A stretch of 38,406 nucleotides of DNA, taken from positions 1 through 38,406 of the forward strand of contig PLDF01000490.1 in the NCBI GenBank assembly GCA_003135055.1, written 5' to 3'. The DNA is from Bryobacterales bacterium (lineage in GTDB: Bacteria > Acidobacteriota > Terriglobia > Bryobacterales > Bryobacteraceae). A program made the position numbers and the translations under genes. Of this stretch, positions 16,801 through 24,696 are shown one piece after another (position 1 is the first letter of the stretch; every line of letters starts with the position of its first letter). Under the pieces are notes generated by a model, which saw nothing but the letters and a program-made list of their open reading frames with translations, was not told the origin of the DNA and ran no database searches.

Positions 16801-16904
16801 AACCTCCAGGTTACCGCGCTAGAATGTCCGTATAGCGGGTGAGCCGCTTTTGTTTCCACGTTTTGCGGGTTTTTGCGTCATCTTCAATAGGACCTTAGAA
16901 TCCC

Positions 16905-17453
16905 GTGGGAACAGCCTTATACATCCGGATGAGCGAAGCGATTGAGCCAGGACTGGATCTTGAGGAACGGCGCGACCGGTTTGTCTCCGAGCACTCGCGC
17001 CGCGTTTTCGCGCAGATCTACCACATTGTGCGCAATGTGGCCGACGCCCAGGATCTCACGCAAGAGGCGTTTATCAAGGCCCTGCAGCACAAGGAACAGC
17101 TCAAGGACGAACAAAAGGCGGCGCATTGGCTTTCGCGGATCGCGACCAATACGGCCATCGATTTCCTGCGCAAAAGCGGGCGGGCGCAATTTTGTGAGAT
17201 TGAAGACTCGTACGACGATGGCGGCGAAAGCCCCGAACAGTTGCTGCTGCGCAGTGAGCATCGCGAATATTTGGAAGACGGGTTGCGGCTGCTCAGTCCG
17301 CGGGAGCGGGCCGCGCTGATGCTGCGCGACGTGGAGGGCCTGCCGGCGGAAGAAGTGGCGCAACAGTTGAATTGCACCAAAGCGACGGTGCGGTCGCACA
17401 TCGCGAATGCGCGGACCAAGCTGCGGAAGTACATGGAAAGAAGGAAGCGGTAA
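16905..17453 (+). CDS. ECF-type sigma-70 family RNA polymerase sigma factor
   Basis: 182 aa (GTG 16905), or 174 aa from ATG 16929; neither start has a strong ribosome site. Region 2 is clear: RRVFAQIYHIVRNVADAQDL, then TQEAFIKALQH (core-polymerase and -10 binding), followed by WLSRIATNTAIDFLRK. Region 4 is LSPRERAALMLRDVEGLPAE, then EVAQQLNCTKATVRSHIANA, then RTKLRKYMERRKR (the -35-recognising helix-turn-helix). There is no region 1 or 3, the extracytoplasmic-function layout. It redirects RNA polymerase to its own regulon and is expected to be held inactive by the anti-sigma factor encoded 2 bases downstream. Such genes are usually autoregulated, but I see no convincing autoregulatory promoter in the short gap to the divergent thiolase gene. 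Confidence 0.9.
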   Translation: MGTALYIRMSEAIEPGLDLEERRDRFVSEHSRRVFAQIYHIVRNVADAQDLTQEAFIKALQHKEQLKDEQKAAHWLSRIATNTAIDFLRKSGRAQFCEIEDSYDDGGESPEQLLLRSEHREYLEDGLRLLSPRERAALMLRDVEGLPAEEVAQQLNCTKATVRSHIANARTKLRKYMERRKR

Positions 17454-17455
17454 AA

Positions 17456-18019
17456 ATGAGACACCCAAAACAGTCCACGTTGGCATTGCAGGCGGGTGGC
17501 GACCTGGGCGCATTTGCGCGGTGGAAAACCGAGCGCCACCTGGCCAAGTGCGGGCAATGCCGCGACGAAGTGGCCGGGTTCGAGGCCATGCGGAGCACGA
17601 TGGCCGATGTGCTCGAAATGCCGGAGCTGCCGTGGAACCGGATTGCGGAAGAGATGCGCGCCAACATCCGGCTGGGGCTGGCGGCGGGCGAGTGCGTACG
17701 TCCGGTGGAGAGATCGGGATGGGCGTCGCGGCGGGCGGGATGGCGCGTGGCGGTGGCGATGGCAAGCATCACGGCGCTGGCGGTTACCGGTCTGGTGCTG
17801 GAGCGGCCGCGGCCGGTTGTGGATCCGCAAAATGCAGCTCGGGATGAGAACGCAGCCGTGCAAACGGGGCCGGACGGAATCGGCAACCCGGCTATGAAAT
17901 TGATGTACCGCGGCGCGGAAGGCGTGCAGCTTTCGGCCAGCGCTGAGGGTTCGGTGCAGGCGCAGTATACTAATCCGGTGACGGGTTACATGACCGTGAG
18001 TCAAGTAGATGTTCAATAA
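17456..18019 (+). CDS. Membrane-bound anti-sigma factor with zinc-finger (ZAS-like) motif
   Basis: 187 aa from the ATG at 17456, 2 bases after the sigma-factor stop. A longer frame from 17372 overlaps the sigma gene and is less likely. The N-terminus holds a H28-x3-C32-x2-C35 motif (RHLAKCGQC), typical of zinc-binding anti-sigma domains that clamp the sigma factor. A single membrane helix lies near residues 95-115 (WRVAVAMASITALAVTGLVL), leaving about 70 residues outside the cytoplasm. The external part (VQLSASAEGSVQAQYTNPVT) has no known domain. It probably senses envelope conditions and releases the sigma factor. The downstream gene begins inside its last codons. Confidence 0.8.
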   Translation: MRHPKQSTLALQAGGDLGAFARWKTERHLAKCGQCRDEVAGFEAMRSTMADVLEMPELPWNRIAEEMRANIRLGLAAGECVRPVERSGWASRRAGWRVAVAMASITALAVTGLVLERPRPVVDPQNAARDENAAVQTGPDGIGNPAMKLMYRGAEGVQLSASAEGSVQAQYTNPVTGYMTVSQVDVQ

Positions 18020-19199
18020 CGCAACAGTTCGTCCGGCACGCTTAGGGAGCTGCCTCTGGGGTTGCCTTCGTGTCCGGCTGTGTGCGGCGCTTTTGGCCGC
18101 GCTGGCGATTCCCGCGGGAATGCTGGCCCAGGACACGCCGATTTCGAGCAGCTCGATCGGCATCGATTTGGGCAAGGATTCGCCGGTGGTTCTGGTGAGC
18201 AGCAAGACCGGAGAATCGCGGGCGACTTCGCTTGGCTCGGCGCTGCTCATCGACCTGCACATGTCGCTCTTGCTGCGGAATACCAGCGCCAAGCGCATAC
18301 GCAGCCTGAAGCTGGGAGTGGTGGCGCAGGAAGTGGCAGCGGGCGGTAAGGGATCGGTGGCGCAGCCGGGCATGAACGTGGGGCCGGGAGAGACCTTTCC
18401 CGTGCCCATCGACATGCAGTTGATGAAGCCGGCGCAGGCTGCGGGTCCGCTGGTGGAGGTCAAGCTGGACGGCGTGCTGTTCGACGATCTCTCCTTCTAT
18501 GGACCCGACCTGAATGCGCAACGCACCCTGACGGCCTGGGAGTTTGAGGCGCAGCGCGACCGCGAGTATTTCCGGCAGGTGCTGGCGCGAGGGGGAGTCG
18601 AGGGGCTGAAGAAAGAGATTTTCGCCAGCTTGGAGCGGCAGCGCTTGCGTCCGCAGCTCGAATGGCGTATGCCGCGCGGCCCGGCTATGACTACGGCGGC
18701 GCTGGGGCCGGAGCGGGTGGAGCAATTCGCTTTCGTGCAGTTCCCGGATTCGCCGGTGACGGCGGTTGGCGGATATGCGAACGTGGCGGGCAACCAGATG
18801 CGGTCGCCGCGCATCGATGTGCAGAACCGCTCGGGCAAGCCGGTGAAATACGTAGAGCTGGGCTGGCTGGTGCGCGACGAAAACGGCGAGCAGTACATGG
18901 CGGCGTCGCTGCCGGCGTCGGGCCCCGACTTATATTTGCCGGCGCGCGGCACGGCGCGAGTGCTGCAGGATAAGGCGCTGGACCTTTCGCGGAACGGCCG
19001 GCCGTTGAAGATCCGGAGCATGACGGGATTCGTCAGCCAGGTGCAGTTTTCCGACGGCAAGGTGTGGGCGCCCAGCCGGCAGGATCTGGATAAACCGGAG
19101 CTGCGGAACACGCTGCCGCCTTCGGCGGAGGAGCAACGGCTGACGGATATTTACCGGACGAAGGGGCCGGAGGCGCTGGTGCAGGAGTTGAAAAAATAG
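18009..19199 (+). CDS. Exported protein of unknown function in the sigma/anti-sigma operon
   Basis: 396 aa. The ATG lies within the anti-sigma gene (11-base overlap, ATGTTCAATAA), so the three genes form one transcriptional unit. A signal peptide is present (CAALLAALAIPAGMLAQ, cleaved near residue 41). The mature part begins with beta-rich sequence (SSIGIDLGKDSPVVLVSSKT, LHMSLLLRNTSAKRIRSLKL) resembling Ig-like or cell-surface beta-sandwich folds. A charged helical middle (EFEAQRDREYFRQVLARGGV, LKKEIFASLERQRLRP) and a second beta-rich part (VKYVELGWLVRDENGEQYMA) follow. I recognise no family. It may be the periplasmic partner or a target of the sigma/anti-sigma pair. Confidence 0.8.
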   Translation: MFNNATVRPARLGSCLWGCLRVRLCAALLAALAIPAGMLAQDTPISSSSIGIDLGKDSPVVLVSSKTGESRATSLGSALLIDLHMSLLLRNTSAKRIRSLKLGVVAQEVAAGGKGSVAQPGMNVGPGETFPVPIDMQLMKPAQAAGPLVEVKLDGVLFDDLSFYGPDLNAQRTLTAWEFEAQRDREYFRQVLARGGVEGLKKEIFASLERQRLRPQLEWRMPRGPAMTTAALGPERVEQFAFVQFPDSPVTAVGGYANVAGNQMRSPRIDVQNRSGKPVKYVELGWLVRDENGEQYMAASLPASGPDLYLPARGTARVLQDKALDLSRNGRPLKIRSMTGFVSQVQFSDGKVWAPSRQDLDKPELRNTLPPSAEEQRLTDIYRTKGPEALVQELKK

Positions 19200-19856
19200 C
19201 GGATTGCCTAACCCGCAGCCGGCCCCCAGAGGGCGCGGTGCTTAACCAATCTGGCGCCAGCCTTTTCCATTCACCGGTAACCCATTGACTTCACTGGCCA
19301 AGCACGTGGCGCACGCACTCCTGCGTGCAGCGTTCACACTCTTGTGAACGCGACATGTTTCAAAGCTTCTCTGGGACGATTTCCGCGACAGAGCCGCGAT
19401 AACCACCCCAGAGGACGCCCCCAATTGGCTGCCGCTGTCGACCAAAGCTCAATAGCCAAACGGCTTTCTATTTTTTTGCCGTTGCGCCTAACGACCCCAC
19501 ACGCTGCATTCACGGGGCCGAAGCCGCTGGCGGCGTCATGCCCGCTTACTTTGCGCCACTAAACCGAGCCCGAACCGAGCCAGAGCCCCGCAACCCCAAC
19601 AATCCACATCCAGTTCCGCGAATTTGGCTTCGTTGTTACAGAACCCAAAAACTCCGAATCCTGCCACCCCCAAACCGGTGCCGCTACGCTATCTGCCCAG
19701 CTATGTCGAACCCCGCGGAACCCACCTTCTGCCGTAGATCGCGATCCAAAGCTGCCGGAAGCCGCATGAAGGCCCGATCCTCAGCCAGTACCAAGCCAAT
19801 CTGCCCGGCTCCAACTTTCGGGCGTCTCCCGAATCGGCGTGAGAAGATTAAATAAT
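19200..19856. other. Intergenic region with two adjacent hairpins and no convincing gene
   Basis: This 657-base gap holds the hairpin pair at 19311-19340. A weak AGCC/GGCT stem followed by a T run lies near 19453-19477. Open frames here (for example 19538-19855, plus strand) are Pro/Arg/Ser-rich, have no ribosome site and no recognisable domain, and I do not call them. GC is slightly lower than in the genes around it. Confidence 0.6.
19311..19340. repeat. Two consecutive hairpins with CTCC and CTCT loops
   Basis: GCACGCA-CTCC-TGCGTGC (19311-19328) is followed two bases later by CGTTCACA-CTCT-TGTGAACG (19331-19350 when read to the last arm base). Both stems are perfect, with different arms but the same ACTCYTG core. 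They sit in a long spacer and look like a repeat family with conserved loops and variable stems. Confidence 0.75.
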
Positions 19857-21065
19857 ATGCGCCGCAGGATTCTGGTGTCGGCGGGGGAAGCGTCGGGTGA
19901 TCTCTATGCCGCATTGGTGGTGGAAGAATTACGGCGTTCCTGGCCGGACGCGGAATTCTTCGGCTGCACCGGTCCGCGGCTGCGCGCCGCCGGAGTGAAG
20001 ACCATAGTGGATGCGGCCAGCCTCGCGGTAGTGGGTCTGGTGGAGGTGGTGGCGCATCTGCCGCGGATTTACGGCGAATACCGCAAGCTGCTGGCGGCGG
20101 CGGACGAAGAGAAAACCGATCTGGCGATTCTGACCGATTCTCCGGATTTCCATCTGCGGGTGGCGAAACAGCTCCACGCGCGAGGCGTCCCGGTGGCCTA
20201 TCTGGTGGCGCCGCAGGTCTGGGCCTGGCGGAGGGGACGCGTGAAAACCATGCGGCGGGTGCTGCGCCATCTGCTGTGCATTTTCCCGTTTGAAAAGGAG
20301 TTCTTTGATCGGGAAGGAGTCAGGGCGACCTATATCGGCCATCCGCTGGCCTCGCTGGTCAAGCCGTCGATGGGAAAAGAGGCATTTTTCCGGAAACATG
20401 GATTGGATTTGACTCGTCCATTGGTAGCAGTGTTGCCGGGAAGCCGCCGCGGCGAATCGGCGCGTCATCTGCCGGCGCTGATGGATGCCGCGGAGAGGCT
20501 TGTTTGTGGCTGGGTGAGTAAAGAGCCGAGTAAAGAGCCGAGTGAAGAGCCCACTGAAAAGCCTCGGGCACAGCCTTTGAGCTTCCTGCTGCCGGCCTCC
20601 GCCAATACCGGGGCCGCATTTTTCCGGCAGCGGCTGGGCAAGTCGCCCATCCGGGTGATCGAGGGGGAAAGCTGGGATGCGATGGCGCATGCGGATCTGG
20701 CGCTGGCGGCGAGCGGTACCGTGACGGTGGAAGCCGCCTTATTGGGGACGCCGATGGTTACGTTTTACAAGGTGACTGCGGCCAGTTGGGGGATGGGCAG
20801 AATGCTGGTGGATGTGCCATTTTATTCCATGGTGAATTTGGTTGCGGGCCGCGCCGTCGTGCCTGAGCTGATGCAAGGCCGGATGACCGGCGAGCGGATT
20901 GCGCAAGAGGCGCGCCGGTTGTTGACGGACCCGGTGGCGCGCGGCCGCATGCTGGCCGGACTGGCCGAAGTCCGGGACAAACTATCGGGTGGCGGGAACG
21001 CCCCGCAGCGCGCCGCCGGCATCATTCAAGAGATTCTGGAAGGACAAGCCGCACATGTTTCGTAA
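19857..21065 (+). CDS. lpxB: Lipid-A-disaccharide synthase
   Basis: 402 aa from the ATG at 19857. LpxB joins UDP-2,3-diacylglucosamine and lipid X to form the lipid A disaccharide, at the inner face of the inner membrane. The N-terminus RILVSAGEASGDLYAALVVE is the family signature (GEASGD). TDSPDFHLRVAKQLHARGVP, APQVWAWRRGRVKTM, YIGHPLAS, LPGSRRGE and ASGTVTVEAALLGTPMVTFY are the other conserved blocks. Between about residues 220 and 239 there is a repetitive insertion (SKEPSKEPSEEPTEKP) not found in typical LpxB. The stop overlaps the start of the next gene by 11 bases. Presence of lpxB supports a Gram-negative-type outer membrane with lipid A. Confidence 0.95.
   Translation: MRRRILVSAGEASGDLYAALVVEELRRSWPDAEFFGCTGPRLRAAGVKTIVDAASLAVVGLVEVVAHLPRIYGEYRKLLAAADEEKTDLAILTDSPDFHLRVAKQLHARGVPVAYLVAPQVWAWRRGRVKTMRRVLRHLLCIFPFEKEFFDREGVRATYIGHPLASLVKPSMGKEAFFRKHGLDLTRPLVAVLPGSRRGESARHLPALMDAAERLVCGWVSKEPSKEPSEEPTEKPRAQPLSFLLPASANTGAAFFRQRLGKSPIRVIEGESWDAMAHADLALAASGTVTVEAALLGTPMVTFYKVTAASWGMGRMLVDVPFYSMVNLVAGRAVVPELMQGRMTGERIAQEARRLLTDPVARGRMLAGLAEVRDKLSGGGNAPQRAAGIIQEILEGQAAHVS
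20515..20560. repeat. 12-base tandem repeats inside lpxB
   Basis: Units close to GAGTAAAGAGCC repeat about three to four times and keep the frame, encoding SKEP-like tetrapeptides. They lie where LpxB proteins usually have a short loop between conserved blocks. Confidence 0.7.
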
Positions 21066-23073
21066 TTCGCGTACCTGGGGAGCCGCGCCCGCTGTAGCCC
21101 TTGCGATCGCCCCCGCCGTAGCCGCGCTCGCATTGTTTGCGGCAGTTTTCCCCGCGGCGGCGCAGCAAGGCGAGCGCCGCAACCGCATCGACGTTCAGGA
21201 TTACGCCATCGATGCCGAGATTTCGCCCAATACGCAGAGCCTGACGGCCAAGACCACGGTGCGGTTCACGCCGGTGGACGACGGCGTCACCAGCGCCATT
21301 TTTGAGTTGAATAATGCGCTCAACGTCTCGCGCGTGGTGGATGCGGCGGGTAAGCAGATCCAGGCATCGCGCAATCAGAGCGATTTCACGGTCCGCCTCA
21401 GTTTCGAGCAGCCGCTGCCGAAGGGACAGCCTTACTCGGCGACGTTTTATTACGACGGCAAGTTGAGCGGCGACGAGGAATCGCCCGTCTTCGGCATCAA
21501 GTTCGCGGCCATCCATGCGGATTATGCGTTCCTGCTCTATCCCGCGCGCTGGTTTCCCGTGAACGGGTATTCCACCAACCGTTTCGGCGCGGATATCCGC
21601 GTGACCGTGCCCGCGGGATATGCGGTGGTGGGCAGCGGCAACGATTCGCATCGGACCGAGGGCGATAAGAACCTGTTCGAATTCAAGTTCGAGCGGCATT
21701 CCTTTCCCGGCAGCATCGCGATGGTGAAGGGGCCGCCGGCCAACATCCAGTCGGAAGGCGTGCTCAGCGCGATCTACTTCCATGGCCAGGAAGCGGGAAT
21801 GGCGCAGGCCTACGGCGATGAGACCGGCAAGATGATGACGCATTTCACCAGCCTGTTCGGGTTGCCGCCCAACGCGAATCTGACGCTGGTGGAGACCGAG
21901 GCTGGTTCGCCCAACGGATATGCGGCGCCCGGGTTGGTTTTCCTGGCGCCGGGAACCATCGGGACGCGCGCCAACTCCAAGGTGCTGGCCAACCAAATCT
22001 CCCGCCAGTGGTGGGAAGAGCTGCTATCGCCCGTGACGCGCAATCACCTGTGGCTGGAGAACGGGCTGGCCACCTACTCCGAGCTGCTGTGGACCGAGCA
22101 CTCCGTGAGCGCCGGCGCCATGGAAGCGCAGCTGCGCAGCGAGATGGTGGCGGCTCTTACCATAGATAACGTGCCTGTGATTCAGGCCGGACGCCTGGAG
22201 GATTACTCGCCGGAGCTGTGGGCGCTCACCGGGAGCAAGGGCGCCGCGGTGCTGAATATGCTGCGCCACGTGATGGGCGACGACAAATTTTTCCTGACGC
22301 TCAAGAATTTCGCCAAGGAGAACACCTGGAAATCGGTGAGCACCGACGATTTTCGCAAGGCGGCGGAAGAGGCTTTCGGACAGAGTCTGGACTACTTCTT
22401 CATTCAGTGGATCGAATCGAGCGGCGCGCCGGAGTTCAAGCTGGAGTACACCGTTTTTCGCGTCACCAAGGGCTTTCGCGTGATGGGGAAGATCACGCAG
22501 GATCTGGATACGTTCCGCATGCCGGTCACGCTGAAGATCGAAACCGAAGGCAATCCGGAAGAACAGAAAGTTGAGGTGATGGGAACCTCTTCGGAATTTT
22601 CGGTGGATACGTTCGGCAAGCCGAAGAAGATCGTAATCGACCCCAACAATCAGGTGCTGCGCTACGACCCGGACGTGCGCGTGGCGGTGGCTATCCGCCG
22701 CGGCGAGCAGTTCATGCAACTGGGCGAGTTCGGCGAAGCCTTGCGGGAATACCAGAAGGCGCTCGAGACTAACCGCACCAGCTCGCTGGCGAACTACCGC
22801 ATCGCCGAGGCCGATTTCCTGCAGAATAATTATCAGGAAGCGTCCAACAAGTTCCGCGCGGCGCTGGATGGCGACCTCAATCCGAAATGGACCGAAGTCT
22901 GGGCGCGGATACACCTGGGCTGGATTTACGATATCAGCGCTCAGCGCGACCGCGCCGTGGACCAGTATAACCAGGCGATCCGCACCAAAGACGACACCCA
23001 GGGGGCGCAGGAAGAGGCCACCAGGTATCTGAAAACGCCGTACCAGCGCGAGCGCCGGGCAGACGATCGATAG
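21055..23073 (+). CDS. Exported M1-peptidase-like protein with lost active site and C-terminal TPRs
   Basis: 672 aa. Start ATG 21055 overlaps the lpxB stop by 11 bases. Residues 1-40 are a signal peptide (ending AVFPAAAQQ). Then come an M1 N-terminal beta-domain (YAIDAEISPNTQSLTAKTTV) and a gluzincin-like domain. The zinc motif HExxH is replaced by NQISR (313-317, in ANQISRQWW). The third ligand, expected 19 residues later, is Asn336 in WLENGLATY, and the GAMEN-like loop reads GSPNGYAAPG. The fold's surroundings (QWW, WLENGLATYSELL, SKGAAVLNMLRHVMGDDKFF) are kept. The last about 110 residues look like TPR helices (LGEFGEALREYQKALE, ANYRIAEADFLQNNYQEA). It is likely a non-catalytic binding or assembly protein. 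The link to lipid A synthesis is by position only. Confidence 0.85.
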   Translation: MFRNSRTWGAAPAVALAIAPAVAALALFAAVFPAAAQQGERRNRIDVQDYAIDAEISPNTQSLTAKTTVRFTPVDDGVTSAIFELNNALNVSRVVDAAGKQIQASRNQSDFTVRLSFEQPLPKGQPYSATFYYDGKLSGDEESPVFGIKFAAIHADYAFLLYPARWFPVNGYSTNRFGADIRVTVPAGYAVVGSGNDSHRTEGDKNLFEFKFERHSFPGSIAMVKGPPANIQSEGVLSAIYFHGQEAGMAQAYGDETGKMMTHFTSLFGLPPNANLTLVETEAGSPNGYAAPGLVFLAPGTIGTRANSKVLANQISRQWWEELLSPVTRNHLWLENGLATYSELLWTEHSVSAGAMEAQLRSEMVAALTIDNVPVIQAGRLEDYSPELWALTGSKGAAVLNMLRHVMGDDKFFLTLKNFAKENTWKSVSTDDFRKAAEEAFGQSLDYFFIQWIESSGAPEFKLEYTVFRVTKGFRVMGKITQDLDTFRMPVTLKIETEGNPEEQKVEVMGTSSEFSVDTFGKPKKIVIDPNNQVLRYDPDVRVAVAIRRGEQFMQLGEFGEALREYQKALETNRTSSLANYRIAEADFLQNNYQEASNKFRAALDGDLNPKWTEVWARIHLGWIYDISAQRDRAVDQYNQAIRTKDDTQGAQEEATRYLKTPYQRERRADDR

Positions 23074-23076
23074 ATA

Positions 23077-23157
23077 GTGGCGCGGGCCCATGGCCTGCGC
23101 CGTCCAAGCCGCTCCGAGCGCTTGGTCTTCGGGCGGCAATCTGCGATTGAGGCTCTG
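23077..23157. repeat. Dispersed hairpin repeat, copy 1
   Basis: It shares about 80 bases with 32196-32276, including GCGGGCCCATGGCCTGC, GCCGCTCCGAGCGCT, CTTCGGGCG and TGATTGAG-like parts. The central stem is CCAAGC/GCTTGG around CGCTCCGAGC. It lies directly after the stop of the M1-like gene. Confidence 0.8.
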
Positions 23158-23219
23158 CCTGCAGCCGTTCCGTGACCGGGTGGTTTTGTGCTTCTGCGGA
23201 TTGGCTCCCTTACGGTCGT

Positions 23220-23235
23220 GGCTCCGATCGGAGCC
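23220..23235. repeat. 16-base perfect palindrome in a Solibacter-type repeat
   Basis: GGCTCCGATCGGAGCC is fully self-complementary. It is embedded in GGCTCCCTTACGGTCGTG, the palindrome, GCGCGCGTCAGCAAGCGGTT. I recall similar sequence as a dispersed non-coding repeat of Solibacter-like genomes, but only one copy is in this window, so that part is memory and not shown here. Confidence 0.55.
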
Positions 23236-23717
23236 GCGCGCGTCAGCAAGCGGTTCTTGGATAGCCTCGAATCTCGCGTTCGTGGAACTAGTCCACCCAT
23301 TTCGTAGACACTGCCCAGCGGCATTTTGCCTTTCGGCTAGCTTGAAGGTAGCCGAACAAGAAGCGCATGGCAAAGACGGCGATTTCCAGTACAAACGGCG
23401 CGTGACGCCTCCTTGAAGTAGCCGAACAAGAGCAGTCTGTCGAGGTTGCCAGGTTTCCAATCCATCGCGAATTGTGTTGAAATTCGCGCCACCGGCTTGC
23501 CATGCCGGCTAATCAGCCAGCCCCACTACGCTTCTCACTTAGTACCGCGAGTCAAGACATGGTACCGAAAGCACAGCAATGTCACTAAGCTTGTGAAAAT
23601 AAAGCCACTCTTTTCCGGTTATCACTAACAATTGGGCGAATTATCCCCATAAGCGCGTATTCCCTCTTGTTTCCCAGGAGGCAGGCATCGTAAACTAAAC
23701 CTGCGAGGCTAATAGGC

Positions 23718-24599
23718 GTGCTCAGGCGAATAATTCATATCCTATCGGTTGTGTTAGTTGGCACATTGGTTCCAGCGTACGCGACTTCAGTTGTCTGTTC
23801 GATGCAGACCGGAACTTCCGGTCCATTCGCCTCGCAGGATTGCAACCAGGCGCTAACCACGCCTACGTCTGCCCTGAGTTGGGCAAATGTGCTGCCCGCT
23901 ACCAGCGGGCTAGTATCCGGGCCGCTAAACTCGTCGATCGGCGGCGATAACTTCGCGGTCACGTCCAACTCAGACTTTGAGGGCTTGGACAACACGGCTC
24001 TCGCCTGGAATGGCTCTTCATGGGTGCCGGCTTTCCTTGTGACTACGGCCGCAACTTTCGCAGGCCACTTTGATTCTGAGACGACGGTTAACGGACCGCC
24101 TCCTGAGGGATTGTTAGGAGACAATTTGTTGGGCGCAGTCGCTGCTCCTGGAACTACCAATACTAATACGACGGTTACTTTGAGCTTCGCAACTACGCTC
24201 AGTTTTGTCGAATTTCAAGTGAGTTCCTTACAAGGCACTAATTCGAATTTCGCGGCTGAATTGATCGCCTACGACTCTGGTGGCCATATTCTCGGTACTT
24301 ATCAGGTGGCGGATACGGGTGGCGGCGGTCAATGCCCAGGCTTGGGGATTGGCGCCGGCCCTCAACCTTGCAACGATGCGCCGTATGTGCAGTTCTACGA
24401 TCCGGAGGATAATATTGCGAGCGTCGAATTAGTAATGAACGATCCCACTGGCGCATTGCTCGACACGCTGGATGTGGCTGGGGCTGCCACTCCGGAGCCG
24501 TCTTCCGCCGCACTGTTCGCGTTCGGGATTCTGTTAGTGCTGTTGGCGGCCAAGCGGGGCTACCTCAGCCGCCGCTGTGTTTTGGCGGGTTCTGCCTAG
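23718..24599 (+). CDS. PEP-CTERM sorting-domain protein
   Basis: 293 aa from GTG 23718. A signal peptide (MLRRIIHILSVVLVGTLVPA) is followed by a Ser/Thr/Asn-rich beta-type domain. The C-terminus has the PEP-CTERM layout: the PEP motif at residues 259-261 (ATPEPSS), a hydrophobic helix (AALFAFGILLVLLAAKR), then a basic tail (YLSRRC). Such proteins are exported and then processed by an exosortase, often for attachment or exopolysaccharide-associated localisation. The genome should therefore encode an exosortase elsewhere; none is in this window. GC content and codon choice look lower than in the neighbours. The binding or structural role of the main domain is unknown. Confidence 0.85.
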   Translation: MLRRIIHILSVVLVGTLVPAYATSVVCSMQTGTSGPFASQDCNQALTTPTSALSWANVLPATSGLVSGPLNSSIGGDNFAVTSNSDFEGLDNTALAWNGSSWVPAFLVTTAATFAGHFDSETTVNGPPPEGLLGDNLLGAVAAPGTTNTNTTVTLSFATTLSFVEFQVSSLQGTNSNFAAELIAYDSGGHILGTYQVADTGGGGQCPGLGIGAGPQPCNDAPYVQFYDPEDNIASVELVMNDPTGALLDTLDVAGAATPEPSSAALFAFGILLVLLAAKRGYLSRRCVLAGSA

Positions 24600-24646
24600 G
24601 ATTAATTGACCCGTTTGTCCTTGTTCGCACAGTCGGTCTCATCCAC

Positions 24647-24674
24647 TTATCCACATTTTGTCCGCTTATCCACA
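24647..24674 (+). promoter_or_regulatory. Two perfect DnaA-box-like sequences in direct repeat
   Basis: TTATCCACA occurs at 24647-24655 and again at 24666-24674, 19 bases apart start to start and in the same orientation. Flanking sequence is also partly repeated (C-TTATCCACATTT). TTATCCACA is the strong DnaA-box consensus of many bacteria. The gene context does not look like an origin. They may be DnaA-controlled promoter sites or chance. Confidence 0.6.
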
Positions 24675-24677
24675 TTT

Positions 24678-24696
24678 GCGCACCACATTGGTGCGC
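24678..24696. terminator. Inverted repeat, possible terminator or operator
   Basis: GCGCACCA and TGGTGCGC are perfect 8-base arms around CAT. It lies 79 bases after the PEP-CTERM stop and next to the DnaA-like boxes. No T run follows, so a factor-independent terminator is not proved; a protein-binding operator is equally possible. Confidence 0.45.

Larger units (their letters stand above)
23074..23717. other. Intergenic region with dispersed repeats and no convincing gene
   Basis: This 644-base stretch contains an about 80-base repeat (23077-23157) shared with 32196-32276, the 16-base palindrome at 23220-23235, and a short direct repeat (TTGAAGGTAGCCGAACAAGA near 23342 and TTGAAGTAGCCGAACAAGA near 23414). 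Open frames are not protein-like. Base composition becomes AT-richer toward 23717, consistent with a promoter region for the next gene, but I cannot pick a clear -35/-10 pair. Confidence 0.65.

Noticed and set aside
15712..16842. 376-codon plus-strand frame opposite the thiolase
   Set aside because: Antisense shadow; the minus-strand thiolase has all its catalytic motifs.
17018..18463. 481-codon minus-strand frame opposite the sigma/anti-sigma genes
   Set aside because: Antisense shadow of three well-supported plus-strand genes.
19538..19855. 105-codon plus-strand frame before lpxB
   Set aside because: Pro/Arg/Ser-rich, no ribosome site, no domain.
22024..23460. 478-codon minus-strand frame over the M1-like gene
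   Set aside because: Antisense shadow that runs into repeat DNA.
24647..24696. Chromosomal origin of replication
   Set aside because: Only two boxes, no AT-rich unwinding stretch and no dnaA, dnaN, gidA or rpmH nearby.
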